From a virus: 38,958 nucleotides of DNA. The DNA lies in IMG/VR virus record IMGVR_UViG_3300029258_001532, positions 1 through 38,958 of that record; one strand, written 5' to 3'. The notes below the pieces were generated by a model. It did not search any database. It was not told the DNA's origin and was given only the letters and a program-made list of their open reading frames with translations. Positions 1-6,480 of the stretch are shown one piece after another. Positions within the stretch are counted from its first letter, which is position 1, and each line of letters begins with the position of its first letter. The translations under genes and the position numbers were made by a program.

Positions 1-3
1 CCC

Positions 4-438
4 CTACCTAAGCCCTCTTATATACATAGTATCGCGTTGTGATCTTGGTGTCGATACATCCACGCGGGCACCGGGCGCTATGCCCTGGCGTTTCCTTAGC
101 TCTCTATTGTGGCAGTCATTGCACAAGGTTTCTAGCCACCGCCAAGATAGCGGGTTATCACCCCGGGCCTTAAGATCTCCTACCTCTACTATATGGTGCA
201 CCATATCACCCTTAAGGATAGTCCCCCGTCGCTTATGCTCGGCGCATAGCGGATTCATACGGCGAAAGGCCCGGCTCGTCTTAGTCCATGCTGCCGAGCT
301 ATAGAATCCCGAGCGATCGGCCTTAGCCAAGTGCCTAAAGCGCTCGGCCTCTACGTGCTTATGCTCGTCGCAATAGCCAGGCCGTGGTATTAGGGCGCTG
401 CAATTAACTTGCCTACATATGGAATTAGCGTTTAACAT
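4..438 (-). CDS. HNH endonuclease, packaging-associated
   Basis: A 144-residue HNH nuclease. The core has His81-His82 (in MVHHIVE), Asn95 and His110. Cysteine pairs around C65/H68 and C106/C109 can form the structural zinc site, and an N-terminal C8-C13-C23-H26 cluster looks like a second zinc knuckle. The start is ATG 438 because AAGGA lies just upstream; an in-frame TTG at 495 would add 19 residues but has no good ribosome binding site. In HK97-type phages this family lies next to terS and is needed with terminase for cos cleavage (family knowledge). Here terS is at the far right end on the same strand, so the two genes become adjacent if the ends are joined. The packaging role is inferred from that position. 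Confidence 0.88.
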   Translation of the reverse strand: MLNANSICRQVNCSALIPRPGYCDEHKHVEAERFRHLAKADRSGFYSSAAWTKTSRAFRRMNPLCAEHKRRGTILKGDMVHHIVEVGDLKARGDNPLSWRWLETLCNDCHNRELRKRQGIAPGARVDVSTPRSQRDTMYIRGLR

Positions 439-506
439 TTTGTCCTTAATATAAGTATATACTTTTTTCAAGCAAAAAGCGTCTAATTTAACCAAAAAGG
501 CAATAG

Positions 507-900
507 TGTCTTGTCACCCAAAAAGCTAAGACGTTGGTATATAGGCACTTAGCCAATTTTGTCTTGTGGTGTCTTGTCGCTCCAAAAGTCGCAAGACACC
601 CCGCAGCCCTACTCCCAAGCCGTTTCTAGGGCGTTTGTCTCGTTGTCTTGCGCATTTCGCTATATCCCTTATATGAAAAACAAAAATTATTTGTTTCATT
701 GTATCATACAACAAACAAACAAATACTTTCCCTCACATAGGACTTAGTAAAAGTGGCAAGACAACAAGACAAACGCCCTAGAAAGCGCCAGGCCGTAGGG
801 CTGCGGGGTGTCTTGTCACTTTGATCGCCACAAGACACCACAAGACAAAACGTCATAAGCCGTTGAAAATAGCTAACTTACATTTTTTAGCCACAAGACA
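507..900. repeat. 394-bp dyad of twelve TGTCTTG heptamers
   Basis: TGTCTTG or its complement CAAGACA occurs at 507, 560, 570, 592, 644, 757, 765, 809, 831, 841 and 894, and a one-base variant TGTCTCG at 636. Every copy has a partner mirrored about position 703.5: 507/894, 560/841, 570/831, 592/809, 636/765 and 644/757. The arms 592-650 and 757-815 also match over most of their length (52 of 59 bases by eye). The spacings of 53, 10, 22, 44 and 8 bases are kept exactly on both sides, even where the intervening bases differ. The centre is AT-rich and carries the palindrome TTGTATCATACAA (699-711). Confidence 0.95.
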
Positions 901-936
901 AAACGATCTTAAGCCCTTATAAATAGCCCACTTACA
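838..936. repeat. Direct repeat of about 45 bp, two copies
   Basis: Copy A (838-882) and copy B (891-936) both begin CCACAAGACAAAACG. They go on through a similar TAAGCC...AAATAGC...CTTACA pattern with scattered changes and one 1-base indel. The offset is 53 bases, the same as the outer heptamer spacing on the left side of the dyad. The array therefore looks as if it grew by duplicating a unit of about 53 bp. Confidence 0.8.
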
Positions 937-990
937 ACGGCCAGAATTGAAAATACATTGAATTAAAAAGGCGTTTTACGGGATTTTAGC

Positions 991-1050
991 ATACAGGGCC
1001 CTTTATACACCCTTATCTATATACAAGGCCCTATATAAACCCCTCTATAT
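991..1050. repeat. 30-bp tandem direct repeat, two copies
   Basis: The units 991-1020 and 1021-1050 abut exactly and agree at 24 of 30 positions by eye. Both begin ATACA, then have a GGCCCT core, a TATA run and an ACCC block. They lie between the heptamer array and the promoter of the first rightward gene. A protein-binding or origin role is possible but unproven. Confidence 0.75.
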
Positions 1051-1097
1051 TTAAGATTTTAACTAAAAATAAAAACGCGTTATTTTGTGCAATTATA

Positions 1098-1125
1098 TTG
1101 CCTTTCCACAAAAAAGAGCTATATT
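1098..1125 (+). promoter_or_regulatory. Probable promoter for the 1164 gene cluster
   Basis: TTGCCT (1098-1103), a 16-base gap and TATATT (1120-1125) resemble -35 and -10 boxes. They lie about 40 bases before the ATG at 1164, in AT-rich sequence on the correct strand. The match is only moderate. Confidence 0.4.
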
Positions 1126-1163
1126 AGTAATAAGCAAAAACACTAAACCAAAGGACAAAAACC

Positions 1164-1886
1164 ATGGCAAAAGCAATAACAGCAAAACAGGCCGAGAAAA
1201 TCGCCGCAATTAATAACTACCTTGCCACCGAGATCGGCAAGCCCGGCGCAATGGTAGCCGAAAACGACGCTTCTTTTATTTGGAATTTGAAAAAGATCTA
1301 CGCCAACGCTACCGGCGTATATTTGGGAGGTAGCGAGGCCGGCGGGCGGCCTTTCAAAGATCGGATCGACTTTGGCCAGATCGGCACCCTCTACGCCGCG
1401 ATCCGTCGGGGCGACGACGATTTTAAAGAATTTTTACAAACCCCCGCCCCGGCACCCGAGGCCCCCAAGGCACCCGAGGCCCCCGCGCCGGCAGCCAGGA
1501 AAAGCAGCCCCGAGCGTGCGCAATTGGTTTTTGATATTTTTATTACGGCCTTAGAGGGCGGCGTAGGCTATTGGGCCTACTCTAAAACCTACCATTGGAG
1601 AAACGACGACGGCAGCGACGACGTAACCGGCTTTTACTCCGACATTATCGACGCCGAGAGCGACGACGAAACCGGCGAGGACGCGGGCTTTAAACCCTGC
1701 CGGATCGACGCCGCCGTTATCAAGCGGGGTATAAGCCGGATCATGAAAAAGGATTTTCAGGTAAGCGACGCTATTAAAAAAGAGGTTACCCGGGCGAGCT
1801 TTTCAAACGACTTCGGCGATATGGACGCCGACCACGCCGACTGCATAGTACAAGCCGGGCTATTTAACGAGATCGTTTTCTGTTAG
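1164..1886 (+). CDS. Two-part phage protein of unknown function
   Basis: A 240-residue acidic protein, not recognised as a named family. The N-terminal part (about 1-90) is a small mixed domain. A proline/alanine-rich linker follows (about 93-112, with repeated APEAP). The C-terminal part (about 115-240) begins with a helix and the pattern ALEGGVGYWA, then an acidic loop and a helix containing RGISRIM. That C-terminal layout is like early proteins of unknown role seen in many phages. It is first in the rightward cluster, with AAAGGA and the leader shared by the following genes, so it is probably early-expressed. No catalytic residues can be pointed to. Confidence 0.85.
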   Translation: MAKAITAKQAEKIAAINNYLATEIGKPGAMVAENDASFIWNLKKIYANATGVYLGGSEAGGRPFKDRIDFGQIGTLYAAIRRGDDDFKEFLQTPAPAPEAPKAPEAPAPAARKSSPERAQLVFDIFITALEGGVGYWAYSKTYHWRNDDGSDDVTGFYSDIIDAESDDETGEDAGFKPCRIDAAVIKRGISRIMKKDFQVSDAIKKEVTRASFSNDFGDMDADHADCIVQAGLFNEIVFC

Positions 1887-1894
1887 TGCTAACC

Positions 1895-2180
1895 GGGGCC
1901 TACGGGCCCCACCGCCAAAACCAAAGGACAAAAACCATGATAGAAGAAAATAAGAAATACTATTACACGCAAAAGGATGTTGAAAACGAAGCTATACGAA
2001 TTTTAGAGGGAGCAATAAACTATATCAAAGGGATCGGGCCGGCAGTCCAAACTAATATATTTGACGCCTCTAATATGGTAGCCGACGCGTTAAAACATTG
2101 TGGAATAAGATAATAGCCCCGGGGCCTACGGGCCCCACCACTAAAACCAAAGGACAAAAACCATGATAAAAGAAAATAAG
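1895..2180 (+). repeat. Duplicated hairpin-plus-leader module
   Basis: Bases 1895-1955 and 2121-2181 are nearly identical. Each has a 6-bp stem GGGGCC/GGCCCC closed by a TACG tetraloop (1895-1910 and 2121-2136), then an A-rich stretch with AAAGGA, then the ATG and the first codons of a gene. The ATG is 42 bases from the stem start in both copies. C(UACG)G is an exceptionally stable RNA tetraloop of the UNCG class. The copies differ at only a handful of positions. They sit before the 58-residue and 97-residue genes. Confidence 0.85.
1937..2113 (+). CDS. Small unknown protein (58 aa)
   Basis: A 58-residue protein with no recognised family. It begins MIEENKKYYY and is mostly predicted helix, with no cysteine pairs beyond one late Cys and no membrane segment. 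The ATG at 1937 is chosen because it follows AAAGGA in the conserved leader. An upstream in-frame ATG at 1886 would translate through the hairpin and lacks a ribosome binding site. The start region is copied in the next gene, so the two genes share regulation and may share origin of their 5' ends. Confidence 0.7.
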   Translation: MIEENKKYYYTQKDVENEAIRILEGAINYIKGIGPAVQTNIFDASNMVADALKHCGIR

Positions 2181-2456
2181 ACAAGCGCCGACGCCCACGA
2201 GCTCGTAGAGGTAGAGCCCCGGGATCTTATAGATTCAATACAAAAGGCCCACGAGGATCGCCGGCAAAAGGTTAATCGGGGGTGCTATATACTGCGCAAG
2301 GCCGGGCTATTGGCTAACTCCGAAAATATAGAAGAGGCGATCACGGCGCTTTTACACGTCGCCGGCCAAAGGCTACACTATGCCGAAATGGCCATGATCC
2401 AACAAGTCGCCGAAAATATTATACACGATACTAGAAAATGCTTAGGAAAAATATAA
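2163..2456 (+). CDS. Small unknown protein (97 aa)
   Basis: A 97-residue, largely helical protein not matched to a family I know. It starts MIKENK, close to the MIEENK start of the preceding gene, because the 5' leader and first codons are duplicated. The rest is different: an acidic patch near residues 15-22, then helices rich in Ala, Glu and His. The ribosome binding site is AAAGGA, 8 bases before the ATG. Likely an early accessory protein by position only. Confidence 0.75.
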   Translation: MIKENKTSADAHELVEVEPRDLIDSIQKAHEDRRQKVNRGCYILRKAGLLANSENIEEAITALLHVAGQRLHYAEMAMIQQVAENIIHDTRKCLGKI

Positions 2457-2619
2457 ATTCAGTATACGCGGCTAGCCCCGACCACCACGCCACCGGCCAC
2501 GCGCCACGGCGACGGCGGGGGCTACCCCTGCGGTGTGTGCCCTCGACCGAAACAGGGGCGCAGCGGGTCTGGCGTTGTAGTGGCCCACCAATCCCCCAAG
2601 CCATAAGGACAAAAACACC
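2457..2619 (+). other. GC-rich structured intergenic stretch
   Basis: No convincing gene. Two consecutive hairpins are visible: TAGCCCC (2473-2479) with GGGGCTA (2518-2524), directly followed by CCCCTG (2525-2530) with CAGGGG (2553-2558). The composition is markedly more GC-rich than the flanking small genes. An overlapping reading frame exists here but is arginine/proline-rich and has no ribosome binding site. A structured leader or small RNA for the next gene is possible. Confidence 0.45.
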
Positions 2620-2808
2620 ATGAGCAAATTACTAAACGGGTTGATCCCGCCTAAAACCCCGTGCCCTTTTAAAAGCCGGTGCCGGCTATATTGCCACCAC
2701 GCGGGAAAAGATCATTTAGCCGCTTTTTCATGCGCAGCCGCCCGGGCTTTCGATATAGAAGAAAGGCCCCGCCGCCCTTACACTATGTACACGCGGAGGA
2801 AAAAATAA
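2620..2808 (+). CDS. Cys/His-rich small protein, possible zinc binder
   Basis: A 62-residue basic protein with an N-terminal cluster of cysteines and histidines (CPFKSRCRLYCHH, then FSCAAARAFD). That spacing could hold zinc. The same pattern of a CPF...C...C.H.G motif followed by FSCAAARAFD appears in small phage proteins of unknown function (family impression, not tested). The start ATG follows AAGGACAAAAACACC, the standard leader of this cluster. Function unknown. Confidence 0.75.
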   Translation: MSKLLNGLIPPKTPCPFKSRCRLYCHHAGKDHLAAFSCAAARAFDIEERPRRPYTMYTRRKK

Positions 2809-2809
2809 A

Positions 2810-2968
2810 ATGAGGTATCACGAGTGCGTAAAATTGTTTGGCGTGGAATTTAAACGCCGGGTAGAGCGCGAGCGCCGGCGAAAGCGTAAGATCTGGCTTA
2901 CTCGGATCTCTCAATGGGCGCTATTTATAGCTATGGTTTTGCTTTTACTCTTGGGGGATCGGTTATGA
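2810..2968 (+). CDS. Small single-pass membrane protein (52 aa)
   Basis: A short gene with GGAGGA 9 bases before the ATG. The 52-residue product has a strongly basic stretch (RRVERERRRKRK, about 16-27) followed by a hydrophobic segment (about 36-49). It would thus be anchored in the membrane with the basic part inside. It ends in ATGA, overlapping the next start by 4 bases, which implies translational coupling. Function unknown; a regulatory or inner-membrane accessory role is possible. Confidence 0.6.
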   Translation: MRYHECVKLFGVEFKRRVERERRRKRKIWLTRISQWALFIAMVLLLLLGDRL

Positions 2969-3171
2969 GCCCACGCCGTAAAATAAGGCCCCACGAGGCA
3001 GGCCGTAGGCCATGCACGAGCCCCGAGGGTAGACTAGTAAATTATAGTATTATGCTGCCGCCAAGCCTTAAAGCGTGGTGTATGGAAAAAGGGCCGGCCC
3101 GGGTGCGGGCGCTCTTGGAATTGTACCGGGGCCCCGAGGACGGATCTAAACCGCTGCGCTATTTACCATAG
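2965..3171 (+). CDS. Small basic protein, ribbon-helix-helix-like
   Basis: A 68-residue basic protein. The ATG at 2965 overlaps the previous stop (ATGA) and has GGGGGA 6 bases upstream, so it is preferred over an in-frame ATG at 2914. Residues about 26-55 show a short strand with MLPPSL, then a helix ending in a VRALLELY pattern. That is reminiscent of small ribbon-helix-helix-like phage proteins, but it is too short to be sure. The last 13 bases overlap the convergent M15 peptidase gene. Last gene of the rightward cluster. Confidence 0.65.
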   Translation: MSPRRKIRPHEAGRRPCTSPEGRLVNYSIMLPPSLKAWCMEKGPARVRALLELYRGPEDGSKPLRYLP

Positions 3172-3530
3172 CCCCAAACTTGGCCGGCGGGATCGTGGTG
3201 CCGGTCAACGTGTAGAAAGCTGTTATCTTTAAAGCCTATACCGTTAAACCCTACGATCTGCGCCACCCTTATAAGCTCCCACTCTTCGCCCGGCTCGGTG
3301 CGAATATCGAAAGCCCCGCGCAAGTGCGCCGAGTTTGGCCGGCCCTTAATATACCGGTTGTACCGCTCGCACCTGGCCGCGCTGTTTAATATCATAGGGC
3401 GGTTTAAAATCAGCCGCATAGCGTAGAGCATTTCTATAGATCTATAATCCGGCAAATGACAGCACCCGTCCGGGCACATTAACTCTTTAGACGTGAAAAA
3501 CTCGCGTATTCTCATTTTATCTAATACCAT
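3159..3530 (-). CDS. M15A-type zinc peptidase (endolysin candidate)
   Basis: A 123-residue protein with the Peptidase_M15A signature: SAHLRGAFD (zinc ligands His69 and Asp75) and LHVDRH (His107, with Asp109). This family cuts D-Ala-containing peptide links of peptidoglycan. Cysteines at 19, 23 and 24 near the N terminus are unusual. There is no signal peptide or wall-binding domain, so release would need a holin or a helper. It ends the leftward operon after a 36-residue membrane peptide and is the only lytic-type enzyme visible in the window, making it the best endolysin candidate. Start ATG 3530 follows GAGG. Its 3' end overlaps the convergent gene by 13 bases. Confidence 0.85.
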   Translation of the reverse strand: MVLDKMRIREFFTSKELMCPDGCCHLPDYRSIEMLYAMRLILNRPMILNSAARCERYNRYIKGRPNSAHLRGAFDIRTEPGEEWELIRVAQIVGFNGIGFKDNSFLHVDRHHDPAGQVWGYGK

Positions 3531-3575
3531 TTAAACCTCGCTTTATTATAAGTTTTTTAGGGCCCGGGGCGCAAA

Positions 3576-3686
3576 TTAACGGCGTAATTTAAGCCTTATC
3601 AGTAATATTGAATATTGGGCCAATAAAAGGGCGACGCTAAAAGGCCATTTTATAATGCCCCAAATTTTGAAAAACCATTTAATCAT
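3576..3686 (-). CDS. 36-aa membrane peptide, possible holin-like
   Basis: A tiny gene whose ATG lies inside the last codons of the primase-helicase gene (8-base overlap through AATGATTAA) with AAAGGGG upstream. The 36-residue product is one hydrophobic segment with aromatic residues at its start (IKWFFKIWGIIKW) and a basic end (RLKLRR). Its position right before the M15A peptidase suggests a holin or spanin-like helper, but this is inference from position and topology only. A longer in-frame upstream start exists but would lie wholly within the primase gene. Confidence 0.55.
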   Translation of the reverse strand: MIKWFFKIWGIIKWPFSVALLLAQYSILLIRLKLRR

Positions 3687-5961
3687 TTTCGCCCCTTTCT
3701 TTATTATGCAATTCCTTAAGCGTTGCCGTATCGCCCGGGGTGCGCGACGGGTTATAATAGACGTAAACCCGCCGGCCACCGGCTCGTATTTGCTGCGAGT
3801 GATAGCCCTTATCCATAAGCGCCCGGCGCATGCGATCACGCCCGATCCCTACCGTCGCTATATCCTCGGAATATTCGGCTAGCGCCTTGGCGGCGTAGTC
3901 GAAATCAAAAACCGCCGGGGCCTCTTCGGCTAACCACGTGCCCAAATCCGCGCCGCCCACGCCGACGGCAGCGTTAACCATTTGGATCTTAGTTACCGAG
4001 CGCGGGGCCCTTTTAAAATGATCCATATCTACCGGGTAGGATTTGAGGTATTTAAACAGCGCCGAAATATTGAGCCCGTCGGCTTTCCACCGCATGATCT
4101 CGTCTATAAACCAGTTACTAATAGGGTGATCCGCGCCGCGCATGGCGTAGATCCGGCGCTCGTTTACGTCCTGCAAGGGTAACGCGTCTATATTATTCGA
4201 GAACATTAAAAAATTAGCGTATACATTGGCCGTGTAGCTATCTTGCCCTTTAGGTTGTATGTTCGCCACGGTATCGGCTAAAAGGCTTTTCATACGCTCC
4301 CAGGTTTGATATTTACGGGCCCCTGTATTGGCTTTTATTTCTTGCACCACGGCTATAAGGCACTTATCTAAAAACCCGTTAAAACGGCCCTCCATATCGT
4401 CGGGGCTTACGTCGTGCGTATTATGGCCGCCGACAAGTAAGCGCAGTATATCGAATAAGATCCCGCGCCCGGTGCCGGTTACCGGCGTTATGTTGATAGG
4501 CGTTACAAACGAGCGCGTACACGGGTTTTGAATTAACCGGGCTAGCCACTCGGTAAACCAAGCCCTTTCTATTTCCTCGGGGAAAAGGTGCTGCAAAAGC
4601 AATTTAAACGGGCCGATCCGGCTCTCGGGATCGTCTATCGTTTCGTCGTGCGGGGGAAAATAAAAGGTGTTAATAAATTGTGTATTATCGCCGTAGCTAT
4701 TGGGCCGGCTGCAAAAGCGCGGGGCCCCGGGTTGGTAGGTGTAGCCGGCAAAGTGGCGCACGTTTTGGCTATTCTGCCAGGCCGTAGCCATTGGCTCTAT
4801 CTCTACCTCGCCGTCGGGCCCTATAAATCGGTGTAGATAACTTGTGTTTTGCTCTTTAAAGGCTTTTAGCGTGCGCCTCTTGGCCTTGTGCGCCGGTACC
4901 CCCATATCGTAAACCTCGGATCCGTCGGCGAGCTCTACAAAAGAATAGCGTTTTTCCCAATCGCTTAGCTTTTTGCTCTTGCGCTCGCGGGTGGGATCGT
5001 CGGTCTTGGCGGTAACCTCGTTATACATTTGGATCACCGTCGCCATAGTTACCGGGTTGCCGCCGTAGCTATCCGCGCCCCACGAGGGCCACCGGGCTAA
5101 AATTTCGCTATAGTCGTACTCTATGCTATTTTCGCTCCACTCGCGGAAAAGCTCGCGGCCCTCGTCGCTCCCTTGGAATTGGTGATATAAGGCCATGCCG
5201 ACGGTACGCCACCCGAGGCCGTTAACGTTGCCGTCGGGGCTTAGCGCGGCCAATAGAGAGCGGATCCGATCCTTGTCCATATTGAGCGGCGGCTTGTAGT
5301 TTTCAAAGGCCGTGGCCCCTGTAAGCACGCCGTCGGGGCCCAGGCCGCCGGCTGCCGCCCGAGAGCGCCCGCCCGAGAGCTTAAGCCACCCCTCGGGGGC
5401 TATGCTTTCAAAATATTCAAATAGGGCGCTAATTTTCTCGCCCGTAAGGGTGGGCAAAAATTCGCTATCTACCGAGTACAGATCGCCGCCCTGCCAGGCG
5501 TAAGGCTTGCCGGTGCCCGGGTGTACGCCATACGCTACCCATTGCTGCCCTTTGGCTTTAATTTCTATTTGGTGTAAATTGCCTAGCTCGCACTCGTATT
5601 TAGCCGAGTTATCCGGCCCGAGGCCCCCCGGGGGCGCGGCGCAGGGGATAAGGACGCGGGGCGGCCTGCCTATGCGCACCGGCGTAACGCCGATATTTTC
5701 GCGGCACCAAATAACCAATTTTTCTACTACTTCCCGATCTTGTATATCTATATCTATGCCCGGGTTAAATTCGCCCAGGACGCCGAGGCCCCCATAATAT
5801 GAGGCCTTGGCCCACTTCTCCACGTCTTCACGCGTTGCCCTGAGAAGGGGCCAGGCCTTTTTATTAGGGAACTTTTCGCCGGTTTTTATCGGCACTAGCA
5901 TATAGCCCGCCTCTACAAGCGCGGGGCCGTGCTGCCTTTTGTAGTTGGTTTGCATATGCAA
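3679..5961 (-). CDS. Prim-Pol / SF3-like primase-helicase
   Basis: A 760-residue replication protein. The N terminus (about 10-200) is a bifunctional primase/polymerase domain: the metal site DID is at 70-72 in GIDIDI, and a later YGVHPGTGKPY strand matches the family. Residues about 230-320 match a PriCT-type linker domain (LGWRTVGMALYHQFQG). The C-terminal half resembles DUF5906/D5-like SF3 helicases: a P-loop-like TPVTGTGRGIL near 490-500, an acidic VVQEIK strand, MFSNNIDALPL and NERRIYAM. The usual P-loop lysine is arginine. Expected roles are origin opening and priming at the fork. TTG 5961 follows the previous stop directly, with AAGGG 8 bases upstream; ATG 5955 is the alternative start. 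Confidence 0.88.
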   Translation of the reverse strand: MHMQTNYKRQHGPALVEAGYMLVPIKTGEKFPNKKAWPLLRATREDVEKWAKASYYGGLGVLGEFNPGIDIDIQDREVVEKLVIWCRENIGVTPVRIGRPPRVLIPCAAPPGGLGPDNSAKYECELGNLHQIEIKAKGQQWVAYGVHPGTGKPYAWQGGDLYSVDSEFLPTLTGEKISALFEYFESIAPEGWLKLSGGRSRAAAGGLGPDGVLTGATAFENYKPPLNMDKDRIRSLLAALSPDGNVNGLGWRTVGMALYHQFQGSDEGRELFREWSENSIEYDYSEILARWPSWGADSYGGNPVTMATVIQMYNEVTAKTDDPTRERKSKKLSDWEKRYSFVELADGSEVYDMGVPAHKAKRRTLKAFKEQNTSYLHRFIGPDGEVEIEPMATAWQNSQNVRHFAGYTYQPGAPRFCSRPNSYGDNTQFINTFYFPPHDETIDDPESRIGPFKLLLQHLFPEEIERAWFTEWLARLIQNPCTRSFVTPINITPVTGTGRGILFDILRLLVGGHNTHDVSPDDMEGRFNGFLDKCLIAVVQEIKANTGARKYQTWERMKSLLADTVANIQPKGQDSYTANVYANFLMFSNNIDALPLQDVNERRIYAMRGADHPISNWFIDEIMRWKADGLNISALFKYLKSYPVDMDHFKRAPRSVTKIQMVNAAVGVGGADLGTWLAEEAPAVFDFDYAAKALAEYSEDIATVGIGRDRMRRALMDKGYHSQQIRAGGRRVYVYYNPSRTPGDTATLKELHNKERGEND

Positions 5962-6285
5962 TTAAAAAGCCCTTAAGCCTTTTTCGCACTCCATACCGAA
6001 AGCCGCGTACATAGCGGCATAACTGTAAAGCGTGGTATCGGTGGGCACCCGGGTTAATTCTTTTAGTTCCTCGTGCTGCTCGGTTATGGTTATTATCCGC
6101 TCGTCGCCGTTTATCTCTATGGCTACGGTGTAAAGGGCCTTGGGATCGTCGGGCTTGTCTCCGGTTATGCTCCACCCGAAAAAGCGGGCAAGGATCCGGC
6201 AGGTATTGGCTTGGGATAGCGTGAAATTGATCCCGATATGTCGCGGTACATCGGTATCGAAACAGCCGATCTTATGCTTTGCCAC
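5962..6285 (-). CDS. Unknown protein, helicase operon (107 aa)
   Basis: A 107-residue protein of unknown family. It begins at GTG 6285 with AAGGGGG upstream and overlaps the preceding gene by 14 bases. It has a middle strand-turn-strand segment (ALYTVAIEINGDERIITI, about 50-67) and flanking helices, no membrane segment, and two isolated cysteines. It abuts the primase-helicase start with no gap, so a replication accessory role is plausible, though nothing in the sequence proves it. Confidence 0.75.
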   Translation of the reverse strand: MAKHKIGCFDTDVPRHIGINFTLSQANTCRILARFFGWSITGDKPDDPKALYTVAIEINGDERIITITEQHEELKELTRVPTDTTLYSYAAMYAAFGMECEKGLRAF

Positions 6286-6457
6286 GGGCGGCCCCCTTAC
6301 GTGCTGCGAGCTCTTTAAGAACTACCGGGTGCAAGCGCTCGATCATTTGCTCGAAAGCCTCGCCGTTGCTCTTGCAGCCGAGCGCCCCCTTAATGCAAAG
6401 AAAACTTACTTCGTGCGAGGGCGTAACCTCGCCGCATATTCTAATTTTTTCATCCAT
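6272..6457 (-). CDS. Small unknown protein (61 aa)
   Basis: A 61-residue protein beginning MDEKIRICGE, with two cysteines in the first half and a basic helical C terminus (LKELAARKGAARGKA). AGGAG lies 11 bases before the ATG. It overlaps the next gene by 14 bases, so the two are probably translated together. No family recognised. Confidence 0.65.
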   Translation of the reverse strand: MDEKIRICGEVTPSHEVSFLCIKGALGCKSNGEAFEQMIERLHPVVLKELAARKGAARGKA

Positions 6458-6480
6458 TATATTTTTGCTCCTATTATTGG

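Larger units (their letters stand above)
496..1163. other. Gene-free control region (possible origin or divergent operator)
   Basis: No credible gene occupies these 668 bases, which separate the leftward HNH/late transcription unit from the rightward small-gene cluster. The stretch holds a mirror-symmetric heptamer array (507-900), a 45-nt direct repeat overlapping its right edge (838-936), a 30-nt tandem repeat (991-1050) and a probable promoter just before the first rightward gene. The middle (about 661-735) is strongly AT-rich. Dense short repeats plus an AT-rich core are typical of replication origins and of regulator-controlled divergent promoters. The sequence alone does not decide between them. 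Confidence 0.75.

Noticed and set aside
439-495. Longer HNH gene beginning at TTG 495
   Set aside because: ATG 438 has AAGGA at a good distance and the zinc-knuckle domain follows directly; the extra 19 residues are not needed.
526-747. Short open frames on both strands inside the heptamer dyad
   Set aside because: They follow from the inverted repeat, lack ribosome binding sites and give no protein-like composition.
507-900. CRISPR-like array
   Set aside because: Copies are 7 bases, occur in both orientations and are mirror-paired; there are no uniform spacers or cas genes.
2438-2623. 61-codon open frame between the 97- and 62-residue genes
   Set aside because: It overlaps the previous gene, has no ribosome binding site and a random Arg/Pro-rich composition; the stretch is better explained by structured RNA.
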